From: Paenalicyclobacillus macrosporangiidus
GTDB lineage: Bacteria > Bacillota > Bacilli > Alicyclobacillales > Alicyclobacillaceae
Length of the DNA stretch: 64,000 nucleotides
Assembly: GCF_900116805.1 (NCBI RefSeq)
Contig: NZ_FPBV01000016.1
Location: forward strand, 1 to 64,000
Direction: 5' to 3'
Part shown: piece after piece, positions 20,590 through 28,634 of the stretch
Layout: every line of letters starts with the position of its first letter
How positions within the stretch are numbered: the stretch's first letter is position 1
Made by a program: the position numbers and the translations under genes
Notes under the pieces: generated by a model
The model's input: only the letters and a program-made list of their open reading frames with translations
What the model was told of the DNA's origin: nothing
Databases searched by the model: none

Positions 20590-21831
20590 ATGGACATCAT
20601 GCCAGGAGGCGTCACCAGCCCGAAGGGATTCCGGGCCTCGGGGGCGCACATTGGGATCAAAGCGGTGAAGGCGGAGGGGGTGGCACCGCCAAAAGATCTG
20701 GCGGTGCTGGTGAGCGACGCACCGGCGGTGGTGGCGGCCGCCTTCACCACCAACCGGGTCAAGGCGGCGCCCGTGCTGTGGTCGCAGCGCGTGGTCGCGC
20801 GACAAGCGCCCGTACGGGCGGTGGTCGTCAACAGTGGGAATGCGAACGCGTGCACGGGGGATCGCGGGCTCGAGGACGCCATCCGCATGGGAGAGGCCAC
20901 GGCCGAGGCCCTCGGGGTGGAGGCGGAAGAGGTGTTGGTCGCGTCGACCGGCGTGATCGGCGTGCCCCTTCCGATGGACGTGGTGCTGCGGGGGATCCCG
21001 CAGGTTTGCAGCGCACTGGCGGCGACGCCGGAGGCGGGAGAGGCGTGCGCGGAGGCCATCCGCACCACCGATACGTTCACGAAGCAGGCGGCGGTGCGGA
21101 TGGAGATTGGCGGCCAGGTGGTGACCATCGGCGGGATGGCCAAGGGTTCCGGGATGATCCACCCGAACATGGCGACCATGTTGGCCTTCCTCACCACGGA
21201 CGCCGCGATCTCGCGCGAGATGCTGAACAGGGCCCTGAAGGCGAGCGTGATCGACTCGTACAACATGATCTCCGTCGACGGCGACACCAGCACCAACGAC
21301 ACCGTCGCCGTGCTCGCCAATGGGCTGGCGGGGAACCCGGTCATCGCAGAGGACGGCCCGGACTTTGCGGCCTTCTGCGCGGCGCTGCACGCGCTCAACA
21401 CGCATCTGGCCAAGCTCATCGTGCGCGACGGCGAGGGGGCGACCAAGCTGATGGAGGTGGTGGTGCGGGGCGCCGCGGATGTGGACGCCGCCCGCCGCCT
21501 CGCGCGCAGCGTGACCACCTCCAACCTGGTCAAGGCGGCCCTGTTCGGTGCGGACGCCAACTGGGGCCGCGTGCTGGCGGCGATGGGCTACTCCGGTGCG
21601 CCGTTCGATCCCGCCGGCGTCCACATCCGCTTCACCAGCCCCGGCGGCTCGGTGACCTTGATGGAGGACGGCGAGCCGCTGCCGTTCGACGAGGACCAGG
21701 CCCTGCAGGTGCTGCGAGAATCGGAGGTCCGGGTGGAGATTGACCTGGCCGACGGCGATGCCCAGGCGATTGCGTGGGGGTGCGACCTGACGTACGACTA
21801 CGTGCGCATCAACGGCGAGTACCGCACGTGA
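20590..21831 (+). CDS. argJ: ArgJ, ornithine acetyltransferase / N-acetylglutamate synthase
   Basis: Protein of 413 aa, full length for ArgJ, which transfers acetyl from N-acetylornithine to glutamate in arginine synthesis. The self-cleavage site and nucleophile are in KGSGMIHPNMATMLAF, with Thr196 expected to become the N-terminal residue of the beta chain. AAAGGAGGG precedes ATG 20590 by 7 bases. The gene stands alone here: argC, argB and argD are not in the window, which is unusual because Bacilli normally keep argCJBD together. nagB follows but has its own promoter-like sequence. Confidence 0.96.
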   Translation: MDIMPGGVTSPKGFRASGAHIGIKAVKAEGVAPPKDLAVLVSDAPAVVAAAFTTNRVKAAPVLWSQRVVARQAPVRAVVVNSGNANACTGDRGLEDAIRMGEATAEALGVEAEEVLVASTGVIGVPLPMDVVLRGIPQVCSALAATPEAGEACAEAIRTTDTFTKQAAVRMEIGGQVVTIGGMAKGSGMIHPNMATMLAFLTTDAAISREMLNRALKASVIDSYNMISVDGDTSTNDTVAVLANGLAGNPVIAEDGPDFAAFCAALHALNTHLAKLIVRDGEGATKLMEVVVRGAADVDAARRLARSVTTSNLVKAALFGADANWGRVLAAMGYSGAPFDPAGVHIRFTSPGGSVTLMEDGEPLPFDEDQALQVLRESEVRVEIDLADGDAQAIAWGCDLTYDYVRINGEYRT

Positions 21832-21944
21832 GCGGATCGCCGGGTGGCGGCGCTACCACCGGGCTGATGAACCGGGCTGCCAGACGCGGTGCCGCGCCCG
21901 GCTGCCCAACCGCGGCGCCAATCCGCCCGCCAAACCGGACCGGT

Positions 21945-21973
21945 TTGCCCGCGCTCCCGTTTCCAGGTACCAT
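21945..21973 (+). promoter_or_regulatory. Candidate promoter of nagB
   Basis: TTGCCC and TACCAT (each 4 of 6 matches) are separated by exactly 17 bp. The predicted transcript would start just before the hairpin at 21987-22026 and carry an approximately 80-base leader. Confidence 0.4.
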
Positions 21974-21986
21974 ACAGGAGAAGTCG

Positions 21987-22026
21987 GACGGGCTTCCCAT
22001 CCGCGATGCGGGTGGCGGAGCCCGTC
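21987..22026 (+). promoter_or_regulatory. Long hairpin in the nagB leader
   Basis: GACGGGCT and AGCCCGTC form the outer stem, and CCATCCGC/GCGGGTGG (one G-U) an inner stem with a 3-base loop. The hairpin ends 31 bases before the nagB start. It has no T-run, so it may be a leader structure or read-through terminator of argJ. Confidence 0.4.
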
Positions 22027-22057
22027 GCCGTGAATGAGAGCGGGAGGGTGCCCATCC

Positions 22058-22807
22058 ATGAACATCCGCGTATTCGATACCCCGCACGACGCGGGCATCT
22101 ATGTGGCCGCGCTCGCGGAACAGGTGATTCAATCACGGCCCGATCCGGTGCTCGGGCTGGCGACCGGATCGACGCCCATTCCTTTCTATGACGCCCTGGT
22201 CGGGCTGCATCGGTGCGGGCTCGATCTGTCCCACGTCACCACCATCAACCTGGACGAGTACATCGGCCTGCCGCCGACCCACGAGCAGAGCTACGCCCAC
22301 TTCATGCACACGCATCTGTTCTCGCGCACCAACATCCGGTCCGAGAACATCCACATCCCGAACGGGATGGCGGACGATCTCGCGGCCGAATGCGCGCGCT
22401 ACGACGACGTGATCCGCGCGCACCCGATACATCTGCAGATCCTCGGCATCGGGGTCAACGGCCATATCGGGTTCAACGAGCCGGACGACCTGCTGTTGTC
22501 CAAGACGCACGTGGTCGAACTGCGGCCGGAGACGGTGCGGAGCAACGCGCGCTTCTTCGAGCGCATCGAGGATGTGCCGCGGCGGGCCATCACGATGGGT
22601 GTGCAGGCCATCCTGCAGGCCGACCAGATTGTCCTGATGGCCTTCGGCCCGGAGAAGGCGGACATCATCGCACGCGCGGTGCTGGGCGAGGTGCGCACCG
22701 ATGTGCCCGCGAGCATCCTGCAGTTGCACAAGCGGGTGACGGTGGTGCTCGATCGCGCCAGCGCGCAGGGCCTGTTCGACGAAGCGGGGCGGCTGCGGGC
22801 CAAGTGA
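22058..22807 (+). CDS. nagB: Glucosamine-6-phosphate deaminase
   Basis: Protein of 249 aa, normal for NagB. It converts glucosamine-6-phosphate to fructose-6-phosphate and ammonia in amino-sugar catabolism. Seen: LGLATGSTPIPFYDAL (phosphate loop), INLDEYIGLPPTHEQSY with the catalytic Asp, and GIGVNGHIGFNEP with the catalytic His. The start ATG 22058 follows GGGAGGG. nagA is not in the window. It is convergent with folD across a short GGCCCG/CGGGCC hairpin. Confidence 0.95.
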   Translation: MNIRVFDTPHDAGIYVAALAEQVIQSRPDPVLGLATGSTPIPFYDALVGLHRCGLDLSHVTTINLDEYIGLPPTHEQSYAHFMHTHLFSRTNIRSENIHIPNGMADDLAAECARYDDVIRAHPIHLQILGIGVNGHIGFNEPDDLLLSKTHVVELRPETVRSNARFFERIEDVPRRAITMGVQAILQADQIVLMAFGPEKADIIARAVLGEVRTDVPASILQLHKRVTVVLDRASAQGLFDEAGRLRAK

Positions 22808-22828
22808 GGCCCGCCCTGCCGCCGGGCC
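22808..22828. terminator. Short hairpin between nagB and folD
   Basis: GGCCCG and CGGGCC form a 6-bp stem with a 9-base loop immediately after the nagB stop, within the 25-bp gap between convergent genes. No T-run. Confidence 0.35.
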
Positions 22829-22832
22829 ACCG

Positions 22833-23705
22833 TCACACCGCCGCCGGGACGTTCAGGACGCCGGCAGCGTGCTGCAGGTGCATGGCCCGCAGCAGGTTGG
22901 CGAACAGTTGCATGGTCGTCACCGCTCCCACGCCGCCGGGCGTGGGGGTGAGGGCCGCGACGATGGCCGCGGTCTCGGGCGAGACGTCGCCGACAATGCC
23001 GTCGTTCAACTCGTTGATGCCGGCGTCCACCACCACCAGGCCGGGGTGGACCATCTCCGGCCGGATGAGGCCCGCTTTCCCGACTGCGACGAAGGCGATG
23101 TCCGCCCGCTTCAGGTGCGGTGTCAAGTCCGGGGTTCCCGCGTGGCACGCTGTGACCGTCGCGCCTTCCCGGACCAGCAGGTGAAACAGCGGCATGCCGA
23201 CCGTCTTCCCGCATCCGACGAGGGCCACGTGCCTGCCCGCCAGGGTGTAGCCGTAGTGCTTCAACAGGCGAATGCACGCCTGCGGCGTGGCGGGATAGAT
23301 GCCCGGAGCGCCGGACACCGTCGCCATCTGATTGGCCGGCGTCAGGCCGTCCACATCCTTGATGGGGGACAGATGGCGGAGCGCCTCATCCGCGGACAGG
23401 TGCCCGGGCAGCGGAAGTTCCAGCATGACGCCGTGCACGGCGGGATCGCGGTTCAGGGATTGGATGCACTGAATGAGCTGGGCCTGGGTCACGTGGCCCG
23501 GGAGCGTGCGCACCTCGTACGCCACGCCCAGCTTCGCCGCCACGCGCCCCTTGGCGCGGGCGTAACAGAGAGAAGCGGGATCGCCTTCGACGAGCACGGT
23601 CACCATCCGCGGCGTGACGTCCCGCGTCCGCCAAGCCGCGATGTCTGCCTCCAGTTGCGCCCGCAGCGCGTCCGCCACCGGTTTTCCTCGAAGTTCCTTC
23701 GCCAC
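22833..23705 (-). CDS. folD: FolD, methylene-THF dehydrogenase/cyclohydrolase
   Basis: Protein of 290 aa from GTG 23705 (AAAGGAGC about 9 bases upstream). FolD interconverts 5,10-methylene-THF and 10-formyl-THF in the cytosol, feeding purine synthesis. Seen: GDPASLCYARAKGR with the catalytic Lys, PLPGHLSADEALRHLSPIKD followed by VDGLTPAN, CGKTVGMPLFHLL and PGGVGAVTTMQLFANLL. It is somewhat divergent: the usual GRSxxVG nucleotide-binding motif reads GCGKTVG. A ZTP riboswitch and a rho-independent terminator lie directly upstream, which independently supports the identity and shows the gene is controlled by the purine intermediate ZTP. Confidence 0.93.
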   Translation of the reverse strand: MAKELRGKPVADALRAQLEADIAAWRTRDVTPRMVTVLVEGDPASLCYARAKGRVAAKLGVAYEVRTLPGHVTQAQLIQCIQSLNRDPAVHGVMLELPLPGHLSADEALRHLSPIKDVDGLTPANQMATVSGAPGIYPATPQACIRLLKHYGYTLAGRHVALVGCGKTVGMPLFHLLVREGATVTACHAGTPDLTPHLKRADIAFVAVGKAGLIRPEMVHPGLVVVDAGINELNDGIVGDVSPETAAIVAALTPTPGGVGAVTTMQLFANLLRAMHLQHAAGVLNVPAAV

Positions 23706-23764
23706 CGTCGATCCGCTCCTTTCACGCCACTTCGCGACGCATTCCATGGTTGTCGGCTGGCCGC

Positions 23765-23798
23765 AAAAAGAGACCGCCCGGGATCCCCGGGACGGCCG
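23765..23798 (-). terminator. Terminator of the ZTP riboswitch expression platform
   Basis: Read on the minus strand, a GC stem (CCGTCCCGGG with its CCCGGGCGG partner) is followed by TCTCTTTTT. It lies 60 bases before the folD start and just after the riboswitch aptamer, as expected for a ligand-relieved transcription terminator. Confidence 0.85.
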
Positions 23799-23819
23799 GA
23801 TTGTTCCGACGTCCACAGG

Positions 23820-23890
23820 TGCCCAGGCGGCCGGCATGTTCAACCCCGCACTCCCTCGTGGTGCTCCACGGTTCCGCCAGTCATGCGGGG
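23820..23890 (-). promoter_or_regulatory. ZTP (pfl) riboswitch upstream of folD
   Basis: On the minus strand the aptamer reads, in order: P1 strand CCCCGCA, the conserved TGACTGGCGGAAC, a hairpin GTGG-AGCA-CCAC, GAGGGAG, the P1 partner TGCGGGG, a joining segment, and the universally conserved 3' motif GCCGCCTGGGCA. All parts of the pfl-motif consensus are present. ZTP/ZMP binding signals shortage of 10-formyl-THF and in known cases stabilises the aptamer so that the downstream terminator does not form, switching folD on. The identification rests on motif matching by eye, not on a covariance search. Confidence 0.9.
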
Positions 23891-24032
23891 GATTCGCATC
23901 GATTGTCTCACTCACGAGCATATCCCCGGCGGCCGGACCGGTCAAGAGGGAGATGGTACCGTCGCTCAGGTTGGCGCGGGCGGATGAGCGGACGGGCGGC
24001 AACACGGATTCGCAAAAAACCGTCTACTCCAA

Positions 24033-24061
24033 TTGTATTAACTTGTTTACATGACTAATAT
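24033..24061 (+). promoter_or_regulatory. Candidate promoter at the head of the catabolic cluster
   Basis: TTGTAT and TAATAT are spaced by 17 bp in an AT-rich island. The predicted start site (about 24068) is inside the first codons of the MFS fragment's ORF, so the ATG at 24051 would not be in the transcript. Confidence 0.4.
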
Positions 24062-24977
24062 AGAATACGTCTGTCCAGGGGGGTCGATCCTCTCCCGGTT
24101 GCATCCGCCCGGCGTGGCCGGGGGAGATGACGAAAGAGAAGGCATCGACGGTGTCGCCCGGGCATACGCGGAGGCGGCCCGGGCCATCACGGACGTGTGG
24201 GCGAGCGCGGAGTACCGGCGGACGTGGTGGTGGATCGGCGGGCAGATGCACCTGAGCTGGCGCTGGATCTACGTCATTGGCATCCTGCCCGCGCTGGTGG
24301 TGTTCCTCACTGCGCGCCGGATCCCGGAGTCACACCAGTGGACGCAGGCGCACCGGCGCGGCGAGTCCATCGCCCAGGTGTTGCGCGGCAAGTACGGCCG
24401 CCACTTGATTGTGGCCTTGTTGGTGTCCATCTCCATCACCGTCGGCTGGTGGGCCATCTCGTCCTGGGTGCCGTCGTACGTGTCGCAGATCGCGGCCAAG
24501 ACCGGCGGGAACGCGGCGTATTACAGCGGCCTTGCGGGACTGTTGTACAACGCCGGCGAGATCGCCGGATGCATCCTGTTTGGCTTTTTGGCAGACTGGT
24601 GGGGGCGCAAGCCGACGGCGCTGGCGTTTTTCATCGGATCGCTGGTCATCACGCCGGTGGTGTTCCTGTGGGTGCACAACCTGGCGGCGGTGCTATGGCT
24701 GCAGTTGCTCAACGGGTTTCTGACGAGCGGCCTGTACTCGTGGTACACCATTCAGCCGCCGGAGCTGTTCCCTACGGCGGCGCGGGCGACGGCCATCTCG
24801 GTGATCTTCAACGGCGCCCGCTACCTGGCGATGTTTGGCCCCATCGTGGCGTCGGTGTTGATTCAGGCCTTTGGCGGCTACGGCCAGGCGGCGACGGTGT
24901 TCGGCTTGATCTACATCCTGGGCGCGGTGGCGGTGCTGCTGCTGCCGGAGACGCGCGGTCTGCCGCTGCCGGAGTGA
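24051..24977 (+). pseudogene. 5'-truncated MFS transporter (C-terminal half)
   Basis: The ORF of 308 aa contains only the second half of a major facilitator transporter: WRWIYVIGILPAL (end of the N-terminal bundle) and then about six spans, with LFGFLADWWGRKPT and YTIQPPELFPTAARAT typical of the aromatic-acid/nicotinate-type carriers. The first five or so spans are missing; residues 1-62 are hydrophilic and not MFS-like. A second frame at 24127 starts MTKEKAST, which could be the original N-terminus now out of frame. It is probably a deletion derivative that no longer transports, though a half-size product starting at ATG 24247 cannot be excluded. It leads the catabolic cluster below. Confidence 0.7.
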
Positions 24978-25070
24978 GCCGCGGCCCACGGAGGCGATGT
25001 GGCCGCAGTGCGGCGTGACCGCGGGCCGCGTGGTTGGGAAGGCGCGGTCCGCGGCGCATGGGAGGAGGAG

Positions 25071-26036
25071 ATGCAGATGGATCGCGTGTTGGTGACGGCG
25101 ATGTCGCAGAGCGACCGGACCCTGCCGCTGTTGACCGGGTGGGTGCAGGTGCCCGGGTTCACCATCGATCCACAGCAGGCAACGGTGGAAGAGATTTTCT
25201 ACCGCCAGCTCAACGACGCCCCCTACGAGGTGGCCGAGCTGTCGCTGGCGTCGTATCTGATTGCGCTGGGCCAAGGCGAGTCGCGGCTGACGGCGATCCC
25301 GGTGTTTCTGTCCCGGTCCTTTCGCCACAATGCCATCTACGTGCGCGCCGACAGCCCTTACCACCATCCGCGCGATCTCGCCGGCCGCCCGTTCGGCTTT
25401 CCGGAATTCCAGATGACGGCGGCGGTGTGGGTGCGCGGCATGTTCCGCCACCAGTATGGACTCGGCCCGAACGACCTGACCTGGGTGACGTACCGGCCGG
25501 AGCGAATTCCTGTGCAGACCCCGGCGCGGCGCGGGGAGAAGGCGGATCTCTTCACGGGGCTGCTCACCGGCGAGGTGGACGCGGTGATGTCGGCACGCCG
25601 GCCCCCGGCAGAGCACTTCTCGCCCGGCGGCGAGGGCGGCGCCATCCGGCGCCTCTTCCCGGACGCCTTCGCGGAAGAGCGTACATACTACCGCGAGACC
25701 GGGATCTTCCCCATCATGCACCTGGTTTCCATCCGCCGGGATGTGGCCGATGCGCACCCGGAGCTGCCGCGCCTGCTGTACGACACGCTCCTGTCGGTCA
25801 AGGAGCAGGCGGTGGCGTCGCTCCTGGAGACGGTCAAGCTGGAGGCGACCGCACCGTGGCTGGTGGAATCCGTTGAGGCGTCCGTGCGGGCCATGGGCGG
25901 AGACATCTGGCCATACGGCCTGGCGGCCAACTGGGCGCAGGTGGAGACGTTCATGCAGTACCTGGTGGAGGACGGCTTGCTCGCGCGGCCCCTGCCGCCG
26001 GAGGCGGTGTTCCACCCGTCGGTGCTGGACACGTGA
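25071..26036 (+). CDS. 4,5-dihydroxyphthalate decarboxylase-like / NMT1-type protein
   Basis: Protein of 321 aa related to 4,5-dihydroxyphthalate decarboxylases and periplasmic-binding-protein-fold (NMT1-like) proteins. Seen: PYEVAELSLASYL, LTAIPVFLSRSFRHNAIYVR, RDLAGRPFGFPEFQMTAAVW and HLVSIRRDV. There is no signal peptide, which favours a cytosolic enzyme over a transporter component. GGAGGAGGAG lies before ATG 25071 and ATG 25077; either may be the true start. It sits 93 bp after the MFS fragment, and the flavoprotein genes follow beyond a molybdenum-hydroxylase remnant. The substrate is unknown; aromatic or heterocyclic acid is a guess from context. Confidence 0.7.
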   Translation: MQMDRVLVTAMSQSDRTLPLLTGWVQVPGFTIDPQQATVEEIFYRQLNDAPYEVAELSLASYLIALGQGESRLTAIPVFLSRSFRHNAIYVRADSPYHHPRDLAGRPFGFPEFQMTAAVWVRGMFRHQYGLGPNDLTWVTYRPERIPVQTPARRGEKADLFTGLLTGEVDAVMSARRPPAEHFSPGGEGGAIRRLFPDAFAEERTYYRETGIFPIMHLVSIRRDVADAHPELPRLLYDTLLSVKEQAVASLLETVKLEATAPWLVESVEASVRAMGGDIWPYGLAANWAQVETFMQYLVEDGLLARPLPPEAVFHPSVLDT

Positions 26037-26071
26037 AGCGCGCATCGCGAGGAGTGTGACGACGCGACGCC

Positions 26072-26516
26072 TTGGCGCGGTTCGACCAGGAGGTGCTCGG
26101 ACCTGGCGCCCGCTGGCGCGACGGGGTGGCAGAAGCGGACGGGAACGTGTACGATTTGGCTGAATTGGCTCGCCTGTACCGCGTGCGGCACGCGGGCGAC
26201 GTGCTGGAGGCGCGCGCATCGTACACGCCGGACACTGACTTTCCGGACAAGTCTTTCTACGGCAACCCGTCGCCGGCCTATCCGTTCGCGGCGCACGTGG
26301 CGGAAGTGGCTATCGATCTGGTGCCGGCCGCGGTCGCCAACGCCATCGCGCACGCTCGGCGTCCGCGGGAAGGCGTTGCCGCTCACTGGAGAAGTTCTCT
26401 GGCGTGCGCTGCGGGACGGCGAGCGTGCTCATCTGCGCGTCCGCGAACGGGATCGGCAAGGGGATGAAGCCGCGTCCGGCGCAGACGAGCACCACTCCGC
26501 AGCAGACGCCGAGTAG
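26072..26516 (+). pseudogene. Remnant of xanthine dehydrogenase/CO-dehydrogenase-type molybdenum subunit
   Basis: The frame starting at TTG 26072 gives GNVYDLAELARLYRVRH and YGNPSPAYPFAAHVAEVAID, which are recognisable from the C-terminal part of XdhA/CoxL large subunits. The next segment AVANAIAHA jumps over the roughly 100 residues that normally follow, and then the homology continues in another frame from about 26355 (LGVRGKALPLTGEVLWRALR), the normal C-terminus. So the gene has lost its N-terminal two thirds, has an internal deletion and a frameshift, and cannot make an enzyme. It lies between the decarboxylase-like gene and the flavoprotein gene, in the same direction. Confidence 0.75.
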
Positions 26517-26535
26517 CACGAACGGGGGGATACGG

Positions 26536-28218
26536 ATGCAATGCTATACAGCGGACGTGCTGGTGATTGGCGCGGGCGCGGCGGGGCTGATGGCCGCCCG
26601 GGCGGCGAGCGACGCCGGGGCGTCCGTTTTGTTGGTCGATAAGAGCCTCATTGGGCGCGGCGGGGCCACGGTGCTGGCGCAGATGACGGTCGCCGTCGCC
26701 TTGGGCGAGGCGGAGCCGGACAGCCCGGAGATCCACTTCGAGGACACGATGGCCGGCGGCCGCGGTCTGTCGGTGCCCGAGATCGTGCGGGTGATTGTGG
26801 AGCGCGGGCCGGAGGTCATCCTCGAAGTGGAGAAGTACGGGGTGAATTGGGCGCGCACACCCGACGGAAAGCACGCGCAGGTGGTGGCGCCGGGACACTC
26901 CAGGCGCCGTTGCGTGTACGTCGACATCCTCAACACCGGCGGGGCCACGTCGGCCGGCCTGCGGCGGGCGACGTTCCGTGACCCGAACATCCGCCGCTTG
27001 AAAAACGTGATGATCACGCGCCTGGTCAAGCAGGACGGGGCGGTCACCGGCGCGGCCGGATTCGCCATCGAGACGCTCGAGCCGGTGAGTTTGGCCGCGC
27101 CGCGGGTGGTGATTGCCACCGGAGGGCTCACCGAGGTGTACGAGCGCAACAGCGCGTCGGCCAACATGACGGGCGACGGTTTTGTGCTGGCGGCCGAGGC
27201 GGGCGCGGTGCTGCGCGACATGGAGATGGTGCAGTTCTTCCCCATCGCGCACCTGTACCCGCCGCTGGTTGGGCTCGATCCCATCATGTGGGACCCGTTC
27301 CGCTACAAGCTGGGGGGCCGGCTGCTCAACGGACAGGGCGAGGAGTTCATGCACCGCTACACCGGCGAGGTGGCGGGCCAGTACACCTCGGCGCGCGACC
27401 AGACGACGCTCGCAATCTTCGAAGAGGTCAAGGCCGGGCGGGGATCGCCGCACGGCGGCGCGTACCTCGACTTCCGCATGGTGCCTGAGGACAAGCTGCG
27501 CGAGGCGTTCGGGCCCGCGATCGGGATTTTGAAGGACAACGGGATCAATCTCACGACGGACATGGTGGAGGTCGCCCCGATGGCGCACTTCCACATCGGC
27601 GGCATTCAGGTGACGCCGGCGATGGAGACGACGGTGCCGGGGCTGTTGGCGTGCGGCGAGGTGATCCACGGCATGCACGGGGCCAACCGCCTCTCGGGCA
27701 ACGCCATCACGGAGGCGTTGGTGACGGGCCGGGTAGCCGGCGAGACGGCGGCAAAGGCGCGCGGCACCCGGGTGGACGAGTCGGCGGTACGGCGGGCGGC
27801 CGAAGCGGAGTGGGAGCGGCTGCAGGCGTTCTGGCATCCGCGGGCGGTCCGTCAGGATGACGCCTCGATGATGGGACTCAAGCGGGAACTGCAGCGGGTG
27901 ATGTGGGAGGACGCGGGCCCGCTGCGCACGGAGGAGCAGCTTCGGCGGGCGTTAGCTCGGGTGCGTGACTTGGCATCCACCTGCCGAAATGCGGCTTTGA
28001 CGCGGGAGCCCCGGTTCCCGTTGCAGTTGGTGGAGAAGATGGAACTCGACCGGATGCTGCAGGTCAGCGAGGCGATTGTGCTGGGGGCGCTGGAGCGGCG
28101 CGAGACGCGCGGGGCGCATGTGCGGCTCGATCACGACGAAACCTGGGACACTCCGAAGAGCACGGCCTTGACGTACGAAGAGGGCGCGGGCTGGCGCTTG
28201 GATTGGGTAGTACAATAA
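26536..28218 (+). CDS. FAD-binding fumarate reductase/succinate dehydrogenase-type flavoprotein
   Basis: Protein of 560 aa from ATG 26536 (GGGGGGA upstream). The dinucleotide-binding motif VIGAGAAGLMAARAA is at the N-terminus. The C-terminal half has HFHIGGIQVTPAMETTVPGL and HGANRLSGNAITEALVTG, the SdhA/FrdA/AprA superfamily pattern including the substrate Arg in ANRLSGN. A helical C-terminal domain with MWEDAGPLRTEEQL is present, as in SdhA-like proteins. It is followed at 13 bp by a small 2Fe-2S protein that probably takes or supplies electrons. No membrane anchor subunit is near, so it is likely a soluble oxidoreductase acting on an organic acid rather than respiratory complex II. Confidence 0.85.
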   Translation: MQCYTADVLVIGAGAAGLMAARAASDAGASVLLVDKSLIGRGGATVLAQMTVAVALGEAEPDSPEIHFEDTMAGGRGLSVPEIVRVIVERGPEVILEVEKYGVNWARTPDGKHAQVVAPGHSRRRCVYVDILNTGGATSAGLRRATFRDPNIRRLKNVMITRLVKQDGAVTGAAGFAIETLEPVSLAAPRVVIATGGLTEVYERNSASANMTGDGFVLAAEAGAVLRDMEMVQFFPIAHLYPPLVGLDPIMWDPFRYKLGGRLLNGQGEEFMHRYTGEVAGQYTSARDQTTLAIFEEVKAGRGSPHGGAYLDFRMVPEDKLREAFGPAIGILKDNGINLTTDMVEVAPMAHFHIGGIQVTPAMETTVPGLLACGEVIHGMHGANRLSGNAITEALVTGRVAGETAAKARGTRVDESAVRRAAEAEWERLQAFWHPRAVRQDDASMMGLKRELQRVMWEDAGPLRTEEQLRRALARVRDLASTCRNAALTREPRFPLQLVEKMELDRMLQVSEAIVLGALERRETRGAHVRLDHDETWDTPKSTALTYEEGAGWRLDWVVQ

Positions 28219-28231
28219 GGGGGAATGCGGC

Positions 28232-28543
28232 ATGGCGGTGGTCAGGCTGCGGGTGGTCCGCGGCAACCCGGAGGCGGGCCAGCAGGTGGCCGAGTACGAG
28301 GTCCCGTACTGGCAGGGGATGAGCGTGTTGGACGCGGTCCTGTGGGTGCGGGCGAACCAGGACCCGACCCTGGCGGCGCGTTACTCGTGCAGGTCTGCGA
28401 ACGCGTGCAAGGAGTGCTCGGCCCAGATTGACGGCAAGGTGGGCTACATGTGCAGCACGAAGGCCAAGCCGGATGCGACGGTTGAACTGGCTCCGGTGGG
28501 TGGCCGCAACTGGATCCGCGACCTGGTGACGGAGTTGGATTGA
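28232..28543 (+). CDS. Short 2Fe-2S ferredoxin-domain protein
   Basis: Protein of 103 aa equal to the N-terminal 2Fe-2S domain of SdhB/FrdB subunits, without the C-terminal 4Fe-4S domain. Cluster ligands are in [16 protein letters not shown] followed by YMC. The Cys spacing CX5CX2C has one residue more than the plant-type/SdhB CX4CX2C pattern. The short [17 protein letters not shown] segment matches the start of SdhB proteins. It is coupled to the flavoprotein gene and likely serves as its dedicated electron carrier. Confidence 0.8.
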   Translation: MAVVRLRVVRGNPEAGQQVAEYEVPYWQGMSVLDAVLWVRANQDPTLAARYSCRSANACKECSAQIDGKVGYMCSTKAKPDATVELAPVGGRNWIRDLVTELD

Positions 28544-28634
28544 GGCGCGGGTGCCGGTGGGGCAGTCTGGCGGGGCGGGCCGGCGGATCGACGGGTGGCG
28601 GAGCCACGTCCATACAGCAGAGGAGGTTGACGGG

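Noticed and set aside
24051-24236. N-terminal 62 residues of the MFS ORF as genuine protein
   Set aside because: Hydrophilic and unlike any MFS N-terminus; the promoter candidate would start transcription after the ATG at 24051.
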